64,000 nt of DNA from the NCBI RefSeq assembly GCF_021917145.1, contig NC_061081.1, positions 8,408,769 through 8,472,768 of the forward strand, read 5' to 3'. Below are positions 43,069-64,000 of this stretch, in pieces. The DNA comes from Hypomesus transpacificus. Taxonomy: Eukaryota > Chordata > Actinopteri > Osmeriformes > Osmeridae. The notes under the pieces were generated by a model. The model searched no databases. It was not told the origin of the DNA and saw only the letters and a list, made by a program, of their open reading frames with translations. Each line of letters opens with the position of its first letter. The first letter of the stretch is position 1. The position numbers and the translations under genes are program-made.

Positions 43069-45775
43069 AATATGACCAGGGGTGTGTGTCTTTTTGTTGG
43101 GAGCTATTTTTTTTCCTTCTCGTGTGACGCCTTTTTCAGGGTGTCAACTCTATGACTCAAAGTTATTTAAAGACAAAGACACTTCTACCCTCCTGGAAAA
43201 CTGCTTCATTAGAAAGTCACTTTATAGAAATGGTTGCTATAGCTTTCTGTTCTGGCCTCTGTTGGAACACCAGTGCAGCTATCAACCTACTACTAGACTG
43301 GACCATTAGATTAGACTACATCTATCCAAAGCTAGATCTGTTGTAATGTTTTACACTTTGGACATAACGCTTTCACCTGTACTGTACTTATGCTGTGTAT
43401 TTGTTGCCAGCTTCTTATGTTTCTAACTACAAGCATTCATCCTTGCCTTTTGGGTGGAAATGTTCTACGTTTAGTATTTTATTTTTTGGGATGGTCACTG
43501 TCTGCCGCTGCTGTACAGGGGCTGATGCCCTCTGCCCATCTGAGTTGACTGATGACGTATATTTTCTTATTGTAAAATGGGGGATAGGATATAGAAACAT
43601 CACTAGAAACATCCCTGAACATATCATAGCCAGATGGCTACCTTTTGTTCAAAGATAAAACGGTCATAATTGGGGTCTAGAGAATTGTTGGGGGTTAACC
43701 TGTTTCAAAGTTACTTTGTGCCTAAAATAAGATTTCCTTTGCGTTTGGTCGCTTGTCATTGAGTATTTATCTATGTGCCACATTGTGTGGATTATGTAAT
43801 AGTTGTATATAGTTCTAAACCAAATAGGAATAATAGTTTTCCAGCAGTTCTTCAGCAGTCTCTTTATAAAAGATATATACAGTACACTGGTACTTGAGAC
43901 TTAGGATAAAATAGTATTTAGCAATAGTATGGTATTCACAGATTATCCTTATTCCGATCAACGTGAGTTGATAGGTGATTATTGTTGAAATAATCAATCA
44001 ACCTCTTCTCATCTATGATTGTATACAACAAAGCCTGGGAGACACTTTCTTTAGGCTTAAGGATGTTGTTATGAACAGATTTCTGATCAGCTCGTCACCC
44101 CCCACTTTTAAACTACACCCTTTTGAGAGGACAGACCAATCAGATCCTAGTTCAGTGTTTAGGACAGGCCTAGTCTTATTTGGCCGGGTCAGCAGTCGGT
44201 CCTTCTGCGACCCCTGTCCCTGTTCAGCCACGGCATGATACAAGACTGTTAATTTGTGGAGTTTTGACCGCAAAAGGGATGTTTACATATCCTAATGCAG
44301 ATACAACACACTTTATGTTTGTACTATGTTTCTTTTATAAGGCCAGTAAATGAGGTCAGCACTTATTTTGTTTGGACAAGTGACTCATTCTTGAAAAAGA
44401 AAACCTGTCCTGTCTGGACAGCTCAAGACTGTTGGTTCTCCTCTGCTGCGAGAACACGTAGCATATTCCTCCAAGTCCTGCCACTCGTGGATAGGAGGGT
44501 GCGTTGTTGTGACTGTTAATGAATTTGATTTTGAAATTTCAACAGAAGAACATAAAATGTGAGGGGAAGCCAAGCTACCCATCAGTTGTAATTGCAGCAA
44601 GTTATGTTTCAGCCTCTTCATTATGAGGTCAAAGTCATTTGATTATTTGTTAATATGACAATATATGTAATTAGATCTATTGGTCATTTTTATGAAGTTG
44701 TCACTATCAATGTTGCATTCATTTTGTATCCTGTATAGGACATGGTAAATGTATAACTGATAATGGGGTGTAACAAACAGTTTTGATGATGTACTCTTAC
44801 TGTGCAGTTCTTCTGTTCTCCTGTAGTGCTTTCAATGCTTGGTGATTTGACTCCATGCTGCAGTTACTTCATGCCCCATGTTAGTCTGAGTGTGACGTTG
44901 ATTTGGATTTAGACCAAATCAATTAACCACTTACAAAAAACAGAATTGTGTATTTTCTGTGGAAATAAATATTGCTACACAAACACTACGTTACTTCAAA
45001 TAAATGCAAAGAAAATAGTTGTGGCATTTTTGTATCACATTCATATTTGTTCTTTCTCATCTCGTCTTTTTGTCAGTCCTTATATTTTGAGAAATATCTG
45101 TTTCCGTTCAAGAGTACTGAGTGTTCAAAGTGTTTTTTTTCTGGTTTAACACCGCAGGCTTCCTCTGTTCCTCGTGGGAACGAAGGAACAGAAGTTTGGT
45201 GACATTAAAATGCTGTTTTAATAGGCCTATATACAATGCACTGTTTGTTTCTGAAATAGTTGTTGTTTGAGGTGCTGGAATCTACAGCCAGCCTGTTAGC
45301 AACAAATCAGTGAAAGTGTGAGATAGCAATTAACACCTACTCATTTGAAGATGTAGTTGCTCCCTAGTTGAGAATGAGTCACCATCTCTAAAATTTCTCT
45401 CAAATGTCCTTTAAAAAGGCCTACTCCACTTTCCACGTAGGCCCTATTACTGTAACAAGGAGTGTGACTGACTGACAAACACTTAACCAATTATTTTTAT
45501 TGTGTGGTATAAACTTCTAATGGTTTGTTAATGTTCCAACTATTAACTTTGCATAAGACATGTGCTTTTGAATATTATGACAGCATACTATTGTGTGGGA
45601 AGCTAAGAGCAGGGCTCTCAAGTCTCCCGCATTCGTCCTGAGACTCGCGCATTTCAACCAACACCTTGTATTTCTCACGTTGAGAAGTAGTGATAACTTC
45701 CCGCTATGTACAATTAATGGACGAGGCGCTGGCAGACGGAGGTACATTTTTCTGTCGAGTTGATAGTACCAACTT

Positions 45776-45815
45776 TAAGCGTCTGCTGAATGAATACATG
45801 TAATGTACATTGTAA
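45776..45815 (+). mobile_element. SINE tail remnant
   Basis: aagcgtctgctgaatgaatacatgtaatgt matches the 3' end of the tRNA-derived SINE read in the plus direction. No head is visible. Confidence 0.5.
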
Positions 45816-46718
45816 TACTCCTTTTGCCTGGCATTGAATTTGAAGTCATTCGCATTATCATTTAACTGCTAATCAAACAACATTGTACTTTGGCACCACC
45901 TTGTAGTTAAAATTGGGACTGAAATGGTGAACAGTAAAAACATGTCAACCTAGGTCTCAAAAGTGAGTGCATACTATGGACAGACGATATTTAAATGGTA
46001 CATCTTCAAAGACCTGTTCCAAGTTGGGTGGTGAGTGGTTGAGCATAATTCTCCTTTTTACAAATTATACTACACCCGAAGAATACAAATATATGTGCAA
46101 ATAATCGTTATTAAAGACAAACATGCTGAATGTTTTTACGGAAGTCACGTTAAAACTTCAGTATAGGCATGCATAAACCCATATCGTTGGCCAGTGTCAT
46201 TTAACTGCAATGTGATTGGCCTGACCAGACAAATTCCTGCCCCTTTATTAACCACTCCTCATCCACCCTTGGTCCACGTGACTTTACGCAGACGTTGTAA
46301 AGTTAAAAACAGACTTTGTTTATCTTGGATGCTCCTGACATGTACTCGAACTAGTTCTGCATTCGCCCATAGTTTTTTCTTCGTGATCTTTTTAGATTAA
46401 TTCTGAGAAGAGTGTACTATCTATCTTTGAAGCTTAACAGACATCCTGGTGTTTGTTCTATATTTGCAGCTACATTTAATTTACCATTTTATTCGAAATC
46501 GACGTTGGCTTTATCAAGCGCGAGCAAGCTATCAAACACGATTGAGGTTTATGCAAATATTTGGCTGTCCAATCATATGCATTGTTACATTTAAAATGAA
46601 TGTTTAGTTTCGACTTGTAATGTGTTTATTTACTCGTGCACGCATTGTTTTCAGAGCAAGCAACTAGGTGAGGATAGCAAACGTTAACGAACGGTAAACG
46701 GGCAATTCAAAGAGCGCC

Positions 46719-56938
<10,220 letters not shown>

Positions 56939-58381
56939 TGTGGAGGAGGAGGGGAGGCTACGGTGTGTCCATCACCCTCCCCTCTGCAGCCCTCCCCTCT
57001 GCCCCACGCAGCAACCCTGAGGCTGGTCTGCCTGGCAGGCTGACTCCCCTGCTCTACCCCCAACCCTCCGTCATCAACACCTACACACACACTCACACAG
57101 CACCTCACACAGCACCACACACACCGACGTTGACATCGGGTGGAGGAGGATCGAAGTGAGAGGCACTGGCGTTCACCTACTCTATTTTCTTTTTTGTATT
57201 AGGTCTTTTCTGTGAGAACGTTGTCTATTTCTGGGATTGCCATGCGTTCTCCTGCCTCATTCTTCAGTTTGCCCCATGATGTCTGGATTGGTCCTCCTGG
57301 TCAAGGTGTCTGAAGAATGGGGGAAGGGGGTGGGGGGATTTAACGATTAACATGGAGTTTAGGTCAATTGGAGTCTGTTGAGGCGCATGTCTGGTGATGG
57401 GCATGAGGGGTTATGTGGTTTCAGTTGCTTTGCCAAACTGGTGTTTCGGTAATTACATTTTGCTTTGCATCTACATTGCTCAAAATAAGCAACATGCAAA
57501 ACACTTGGAGGTCACAGCCTGCAACTTTCCAACAAGCGCTTAGTTATCGAATGCTCTTTGGGAACGCTATGGACCTCAGCTTTCTTTTCTTTTTTTTTGA
57601 CCAAAGCTTTATTTGTAAGACAGTTCTCAGAAGTGTTCAAATTGATTCAACCAATTATTCCTGTTCTGTATTTCTTTGTCAGCCCAATGTCCTGGCTTAT
57701 TTTGGTTAGACAGGGCATAGTTCACTGTTCAGAGCAAAGCTGTGGTCAAAACAAAAGCCTGTTTGTACCTCGTTGGTTATCCAAGGGCCCACCTTCTGTG
57801 GACAGGCTTGGGAGATCAACGTAGGGTATCTCAAACACTCAGGATGGACAAGGCCTTATGCATACTTTTCTGGAGGATTTAGATGCCCCAAACTGGAGTA
57901 CTTATCAGGTTTTTGTTGTATTTGTGCTAGATTCTGTGACCCACTCCCACAGTGGAATGTATACCCCTATATCATAGAGATTTCTTCTTTGTGCCCAGAC
58001 TAAACCAAACCAGGTGCTGGACTAGAGAAATATGAATGAAGGTTTTCAATTTTGTGTGGTCTCGAGTCCAGGACTTAATGTGGTCAAATCTGGCTCTGGT
58101 CTTTTCACTGACCCTGGTGTCTTGGGCTGAGGGTATGCTCTTTAGTGTTTGAACCTTTTCTAAATGCTGTTCCTTCCATCCCTTTGTGCATGGTTGTAAG
58201 CATGTGCATCCTATGAATCCTTTGAATGTCAGATCAGGGAGTTAACCTAGGGGGGAAAGGATGTAAGGATACATTTTGAGATGGTTCACACTAGAGCCAG
58301 AGTTCCGTTTGTCTGACCAATGGGTAACCTTCAGAATCACAATGTGAGGAATATGGAAATGGATTTTACATCTTTTCATTG

Positions 58382-58387
58382 AATAAA
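58382..58387 (+). promoter_or_regulatory. pdcd4: Poly(A) signal of pdcd4
   Basis: AATAAA about 1.44 kb after the pdcd4 stop codon, followed by aatgtgtgtttcttcc, a GU/U-rich downstream element. It is the first good signal in the 3' region, so the 3'UTR is about 56939-58405. Confidence 0.6.
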
Positions 58388-59029
58388 AAACAAGCTAGCA
58401 TCAAAAAACAATGTGTGTTTCTTCCAGTGTTGGTTAACGAACCCTACTAGTTTGGGGACAGAAGGGGAGATGGAGTGTTAGAGGTAGGGTACCCTAGGGA
58501 AAGACTAATAGATTTTTCTGACTTCGCAAGCTAATTTGCAGGCGTCATTAGCTGAAAAAATATTAGAATGTCAATCTTTATTTTTTTATAACCACCATAG
58601 CATTTCAGAGTGGGTGTTTCCATTCTTAGCTAAAAATCTGCTCAAGACTTAGGCCTTCTGTCCATTGTACAGTTGCTGTAAGTTATTTTAAATCAATCAT
58701 TGTTAATTGTGATACAGCATACTATCTGAATACATTTAAAACAGAAACCAAGATTTTTTTTTTTACCCAATTACCATTGCATTAGTGTTGATGAAACACG
58801 CTCGGAAAATGTTTACCAGATCACTTCCATCCACGATTAATTGCACCGTCAAAAAAATGCTGTTTGGTGTTGAATCCTGCTTTGGGAAAACAATTTGTAT
58901 GATCTAAAGGGCGATCCGATATTAGGTCTGTGAGTCTTGACATTTCGGTTGTACACGTCAGTGGTTCAAGAAAACGAGGCAAGCAGGAAGTAGATCCGAG
59001 TTAAAATGTTGAGTTAAGAATTAAGAATA

Positions 59030-59637
59030 ACCGTCGCTACGGTGAGTTTTCTCATGAATTAGCTCCCTTTAACAAAAGCCGTTCTATGAAAGTAAATGTT
59101 TCGTTTAGCTCTTGTACGGTACATTATAGTACGTTTCAAATGGATACAAAGTGTAAATTACTGCTTGCTGGCTAAGCTGCAAAGGTTAGTGCTAGTTTTC
59201 ACACTACAGTACTGTAGCTAATGGGCCGCGTACTGTACACATTATTTAGCTAGCATACAAGTTAGCTATCTAGCTACCTACGTGGGAGACAGCTATACTA
59301 GTTATTCCATGTTTCAACATATACTATAGAGTTATATTACTCCAAATGTAGCCAGCTAACCAACCCATCAACTTGACATGATTGCAAGCTAGCTGGTAGT
59401 GGTGCATCAATAGCTCTAATTGCAATGGGCTACAGACAGTGTGCTACGGTATATAAGTGTGCTTTCGCTTACTACCCTTTCAGCTTCGTCTGTGTGCTCA
59501 CTCTGGTCCTTTAGCAAATGCATGTGTACTGTACTGGCAATACAAATGATGAAAACACGTGCAACAACAACAGAACTATGTTTTCCCTCGGACCCTAATG
59601 CCAGCGCCACCTTTTTCTTCAGCTGGAGACGAGAAGG
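59030..59637 (+). other. mogs: mogs 5'UTR exon and first intron (inferred)
   Basis: A strong donor (tacg|gtgagt at 59041/59042) and a strong acceptor (ctttttcttcag ending at 59622) bracket an intron, leaving 15 nt of 5'UTR before the mogs start codon. A non-coding first exon ending at 59041 is inferred. CpGs (ccgtcgctacgg) lie at its end. The upstream start site is not visible. Confidence 0.5.
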
Positions 59638-62600
59638 ATGGGCAGGCAGAGGAAGAGGGTGGTGACAGGTGAAGCCACCCCCCCCTTGAGGAAAGAAGAG
59701 AAGCCCACCGCACTCATTCGCAAAGAGAAGAAAAAGAAGGTCGACATCGGCAAAGTCTTCATCAACATATCCATAGGCCTTTGCATATTCAGCCTGGTCT
59801 GGTTCTTCTATGCCCTCTACATGCGCTCCTCCCTGGCCAAACGGGTGGTGACTCTGCACCCGTCGCCCCCTGTCCTCGATGCCAACAGCACCAGTGCCCA
59901 GGTGGCCCCTGAGAGGTTCTGGGGATCCTACAGGCCCCAGGTCTACTTTGGGATGAAGACGAGGAGTCCCCAGTCCATTGTTACAGGTAGACATGTATGA
60001 CCTGCAGGGTCACTTATGTCCTGAGGAGCCTGTGCAGAAGAGACTACTAAGCCTCTATAAATAGAGAATGTACTTTGAGAAGAGTACGTTTTGTCGTTAG
60101 TGTTTTAAAGCCCCAAGTGTGAAACATTGCAGGCATTCTTTGCATAGCAGCCCCGTCGTCACCATACCTGTCTTGGTGTTCCTCGTGTTTTCCTTCCAGG
60201 CCTGATGTGGATGCGTCAGTTTGCCGACGTGGACGTGAACCTCAGGCACACGTGCGAACAAGGCGATAAGCTGCAAAGCTACGGCTGGCTGATGCACGAT
60301 GGCCTCAGCTTCGGCGTCCAGGAGATCCGCGACAGCGACTTCACCCTTGCAACCGAGTTTGTCAAGAGGCTGGGAGGGGAGCACGGAGGGGATTGGACCT
60401 GGAGGATCACGGCCAAGCAGCATGTGAGAGACGAGGCCACGTTAATTTGGTAGAAATTGAACATCCTTTGCTTTGACTCATCCAGTTATGTTACCCCAAG
60501 AGACCAGCCGGTAGGTGAGTCTCTATATTAATGTACTGTCGTTTCTCTGACACAGTATCGTAGTTGTCAAAGTCAGAAAGGTTATCTTACGACAGGATCA
60601 CCAGTCAAAGGTTACCTTACTTCAGGGTCACATAACTTAATGATTTCTTCGTCCCTTTCTAAGAGCAGAAGTCTAAATGAAAGTAAGTTAAGGTGATACG
60701 TTTTCACCCTGACGCTGAATTGTTCTCAACAAATGAAAGTGAATATCCATCTATTGGAGCTCTGTAACTTCTGAATGCAACTCGTCTCGAAAGGACATGT
60801 TGGATCTGCTGGTGATGAACTCCCTGGTTTGAAGCTGACTAACCTAATGCTTGTGTTCCCATGGTGTCCTGTCAGAGTTCTGCTCCTCACGCTCCCGTCA
60901 TCTCCCTCATGTTCTACGCTGCTGCCGACACCCAAGGTTCACTGGAGGCCCACATTGAAGAAAAGAACCGCCTGGGTTCCCTCACTGGGTTCTCAGAGGA
61001 GCTGGGGAACTTCAAGATCACCTTTCGCAAGCCTGTCTCAGGGGAGTCCTCCAGTGTCAAATACGCCAGGTACTGATTTGAAATAATGGATCTGTACTTG
61101 ATACATTTTGCTTGGCACAGTGTAACCATTCAGCTAGTTTGGACTTACATTTTCTTGTGCCTTTGTAGATCTACGTTCTTTTTAGCTTAGAATTGCAATT
61201 CGGCCTCTATGCTGTAGCCTCATCATTGCATATAGGTGTTCCTTCACTGATTTCTGTCTTTATGATTTTACACTATATAATGCTAGACAATGGAAAAGCA
61301 TTGAACATGACATTATGTCAGTATTAGCATATGTGTTTGAACTGAATCATAGAATCTAAAATATATATATATATATATATTTCTGATTCTATGATAATTA
61401 GTGAAAATGTATTGAAAATTAGTGTGGAGGTCAAACATATATATATATATATATGTTTGACCTCCACACTAATTTTCAATTGGAACAATGACATCTATGA
61501 CAAATGAAGCAGTCCAACAAACCCAGAAAGGTGTAGGCACAAGGTTCTGCTGACAGAATAACTGTCAGTATGTTGAAAGGGATGCAAAGAGCAGTCAATG
61601 AGAACTGAATACTTGCCTCAAAGTCAACTTCTTTCATCAGTTTAAAGACTGTTGCCACTGATAGACCAAACACTAAGTGGTGAGTCACAGACAAACTTCT
61701 TGTTCATTTTGTCACTTATTTTCCGTTGCCTGTTTGCAAAGAGGGTGTGTCATCCTACCACCTCCATCACTGCTGCTTCAGGCTTTTAGAGGAAGCTTTG
61801 GAGGAAGAGACAGGGAGAGACAGGGGCAGAGGGAAAACAACACAACACATGATTTCTTTGAGGTTTGATCCTGGTCTCTTTCCTCCCCTCAGCTACAACT
61901 ACCTCCAGACCGTCACTCCAGGCTTGGAGAAGCTCACGGACATTGTGAGAAATAGTCTAAACCGTCGGTTTGTCTACAGCCCCCCTTCTGGCAATAAAAG
62001 GCAGTACATTGCGGTCGACACCTATAAACCTCCGCACCACCAGCACCAGCAAAAGCCTGATGACCCCAGGAAAGAGAGTGACTTTGTGCTCCATCAAGTT
62101 ACCGTCCAGACACCCTTTCAGATAGAGGTGCTGTTTGAGTCTGGAAGTTTCCGCAACCGGCCCAACCAGCTCGTGGGTACATCCATGACAGAGGAACTGG
62201 AGAAGAGGAAGGCAGAGTTCGACGTCAAGTTTGAAAAAATATTCGGCCTCCAGGGCAAAGGTTTCAGTCAGGCCCAGGTGAAGTTCAGCAAGGCAGCTCT
62301 CAGCAACATGCTGGGGGGGGTGGGCTACTTCTTTGGCCAATCGGTTGTCCAGTCCGTCTACAACGAGTACCCACTCCTCTATCCCAAAGGCACCCTGTTC
62401 ACAGCTGTGCCGTCTCGATCCTTCTTCCCGAGGGGCTTTCTCTGGGACGAAGGATTCCACCAACTATTGCTGAGCAAGTGGGACCCTCAGGTGACCCGGG
62501 AAGTCACAGCTCATTGGCTGGACCTCATCAACATGGAGGGCTGGATCCCCCGGGAGCAGATCCTGGGGGATGAGGCTCGTAGCAAGGTTCCAGGGGAGTT

Positions 62601-63657
62601 TGTGGTGCAGCGCAACGAAAACGCCAACCCTCCCACCCTCTTCTTGGCCCTCCAGGAGCTGGTGGAGCAGCTGTCCACCAATCCTGAATCGCCATCCGTG
62701 ACTTTGCCCTTCCTCCGCAGACTCTTCCCCAGACTTCAGACCTGGTTTGCTTGGTACAACACCACTCAGACGGGCCCCCTGCCCAACTCCTACCGCTGGA
62801 GGGGCCGCGACAAGGACACCAACCTGTTCCTCAACCCCAAGACCCTGACGTCCGGCCTGGATGACTACCCCCGGGCCTCCCACCCGTCGGTAGACGAGCG
62901 GCATGTGGACTTGCACTGCTGGATGGCCTTGGCCTCCGGGATCATGGCCAGCGTGGCACGCCTCCTGAAGGAGCCGCACCAGGAGTACGAGCGCACCCAC
63001 CTCGTGCTCAGTGACAACCATCTGCTGAATGAACTCCATTGGTCCGACCAGCTTCGAGCCTACTGCGACTACGGCAACCACACCCAGGCAGTCATCCTGC
63101 AGCAGGAGAAGGTGTACGTCCCGCCGGGCCAGCCTCGCCATCAGTTCCCCGTGGCCCGTCTGGTTCGCTCTGTGCGCCGAGCGCCTAAGCTGCAGCATGT
63201 GAACGCCTTGGGCTACGTGAGCCTCTTCCCCTTCCTCCTGCGCATCCTCGCACCTGACTCGCCCAAACTGGAGCATATTCTGAATGACATGAAGGACCCT
63301 GAGAAGCTGTGGACACCCTATGGCCTGCGCTCGCTCTCCAAGTCCAGCCCCCTCTACATGATGAGAAACACAGAGCATGATGCCCCCTACTGGAGAGGAG
63401 CCATATGGATCAATATTAACTACCTGGCTGTCAGGGCACTACACCACTACGGCAACACAGAGGGTCCATATCGAGAGAAGGCAGCCACACTGTATCAGGA
63501 CCTCAGGACTAACATAATCAATAATGTATACAGACAGTACGCAGAGACGGGTTATATCTGGGAACAGTATAATGACAGTTCGGGAAGGGGACAAGGAAGT
63601 CACCCTTTCACCGGCTGGTCAGCTCTGACAGTTTTAATGATGGCTGAGCAGTACTGA
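59638..63657 (+). CDS. mogs: Mannosyl-oligosaccharide glucosidase (ER glucosidase I, GH63)
   Basis: Type II ER membrane enzyme that removes the outermost alpha-1,2-glucose from the N-glycan precursor just after transfer to protein. Four coding exons: 59638-59986, 60200-60423, 60876-61069 and 61893-63657, giving 843 aa (human 837). The N-terminus is short and basic (MGRQRKRV), with an Arg-type ER signal. The membrane anchor is at about 40-62. The luminal N-domain has [20 protein letters not shown] and GLMWM. The catalytic GH63 (alpha/alpha)6 domain has [17 protein letters not shown] at 430-446 (Asp441/Glu442 region), [67 protein letters not shown] and the terminal [16 protein letters not shown]. 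The last exon is 1.77 kb, as usual in the family. The exon 4 frame stays open upstream to 61726, but a strong acceptor at 61892 and the ..YASYNYLQ junction support the start given. Confidence 0.97.
61345..61395. repeat. AT-cored imperfect palindrome in mogs intron 3
   Basis: Arms atcatagaatc (61346-61356) and gattctatgat (61385-61395) are exact inverted complements. They flank about 28 bp that include ten TA/AT repeats. It lies only 15 bp before the larger palindrome. Confidence 0.85.
61411..61480. repeat. Perfect 70-bp palindrome with (AT)9 core in mogs intron 3
   Basis: Left arm 61411-61436 (attgaaaattagtgtggagg then tcaaac), core (AT)9 at 61437-61454, right arm 61455-61480 (gtttga then cctccacactaattttcaat). 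The two 26-bp arms are exact reverse complements without a mismatch, so the whole 70 bp is self-complementary. It can extrude as a cruciform or, in RNA, fold into a long hairpin. Confidence 0.97.
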
Positions 63658-64000
63658 CCATGATGATGATCTCATCTCACTGTTATTTTGTAACATTATC
63701 TTTACGGTGCCATTTTTACAGTTTTCTTTCAAATTACATAAGATTCATTTCTTTGCCATGTACCATTTCAAATACAGCTGTCAAAATTAAATATGGCAAA
63801 CAATTAGTTAATTGGCTTTTGTACAGAACATTTTGTACAAAAACAAGATGGTTCTTGACAAATTGAAGGCTTGTATCAAGGTTAAAAAATACTTAAACTA
63901 TGCCTTTTTAACGAAAAGGTCTGACTTTGAACGGTCTTGCAATTTCAATCAAGGTATTTTTGACTGATATCATATTTGCATTGTGGGATACGTTGGTGCT
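63658..64000. other. mogs: mogs 3'UTR
   Basis: AT-rich non-coding sequence after the mogs stop codon. ATTAAA at 63786-63791 is a candidate poly(A) signal. Nothing else is recognisable before the window ends. Confidence 0.6.

Larger units (their letters stand above)
41324..46718. other. wbp1 3'UTR and intergenic region up to pdcd4
   Basis: No further gene is visible. The first part is probably wbp1 3'UTR; candidate poly(A) signals are ATTAAA at 43058-43068 (two overlapping, followed by a GT-rich stretch) and AATAAA at 44964-44969. The stretch includes a poly(C) run at 41641-41660, (CA)n near 41757-41797 and 42008-42026, and a SINE-tail remnant near 45776-45815. The last few hundred bases before 46719 should contain the pdcd4 promoter and 5'UTR. 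Confidence 0.5.

Noticed and set aside
61726-61892. Upstream Met (61726) as start of the mogs last exon or of a separate protein
   Set aside because: A strong acceptor (cctcccctcag) at 61892 and the ..YASYNYLQ junction with exon 3 fit the family; the upstream part is intron that happens to be open.
62464-63378. 304-codon open frame on the minus strand
   Set aside because: Antisense to the large mogs exon, whose sense product is clearly GH63; GC-rich codon use keeps the opposite frame open.

Overview
The window is nuclear DNA from a ray-finned (teleost) fish. It has intron-rich genes with GT-AG junctions, vertebrate-specific proteins, very abundant (CA)n, (GA)n and poly-G/C tracts, an L2-like LINE with a (TTTGA)n tail, and a tRNA-derived SINE whose tail (gcgtctgctaaatg...) is widespread in fish. 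I cannot name the species from sequence alone. Seven protein-coding genes can be built exon by exon. In six of the seven, including the Ig receptor, every intron phase was checked by hand and the reading frame closes with a sensible protein length. In the seventh, wbp1, only the first two short exons are uncertain.

Layout: 1-4.68 kb is simple-sequence-rich DNA without a recognisable gene. 4.68-6.13 kb (+) is a five-exon Ig V-set transmembrane receptor with two ITIM-like tyrosines. 9.79-15.48 kb (-) is stim2, the ER calcium sensor, with an unusual array of Arg/Ser repeats in its last exon. 17.22-17.71 kb holds a LINE 3' fragment. 19.92-24.13 kb (-) is rbpj, the Notch-pathway DNA-binding protein. 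25.75-31.81 kb (-) is hgsnat, a lysosomal acetyltransferase with 18 exons. 32.94-41.32 kb (+) is wbp1, whose first intron contains a decayed L2-type LINE in antisense. 46.72-56.94 kb (+) is pdcd4, a translation inhibitor. 59.64-63.66 kb (+) is mogs, ER glucosidase I.

These genes do not form one pathway. From general knowledge of the human map, the block is a mosaic: RBPJ and STIM2 lie together on 4p15, WBP1 and MOGS are adjacent on 2p13, HGSNAT is on 8p11 and PDCD4 on 10q25. Here pdcd4 sits between wbp1 and mogs.

The observations I rate highest are: a roughly 16-copy, ~17-residue RKxSR(D/E) repeat array in the Stim2 tail, where human STIM2 has a single copy; two perfect RBPJ sites (CGTGGGAA) just upstream of rbpj itself; the two-ITIM Ig receptor beside stim2; a perfect 70-bp AT-cored palindrome in a mogs intron with a second, imperfect palindrome next to it; two nearly identical inverted LINE ends flanking rbpj and hgsnat; a 10-copy 26-bp array resembling splice acceptors just before a wbp1 exon; and loss of the DSGxxS phosphodegron in Pdcd4. 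I saw no rRNA gene, CRISPR array or bacterial-type system.
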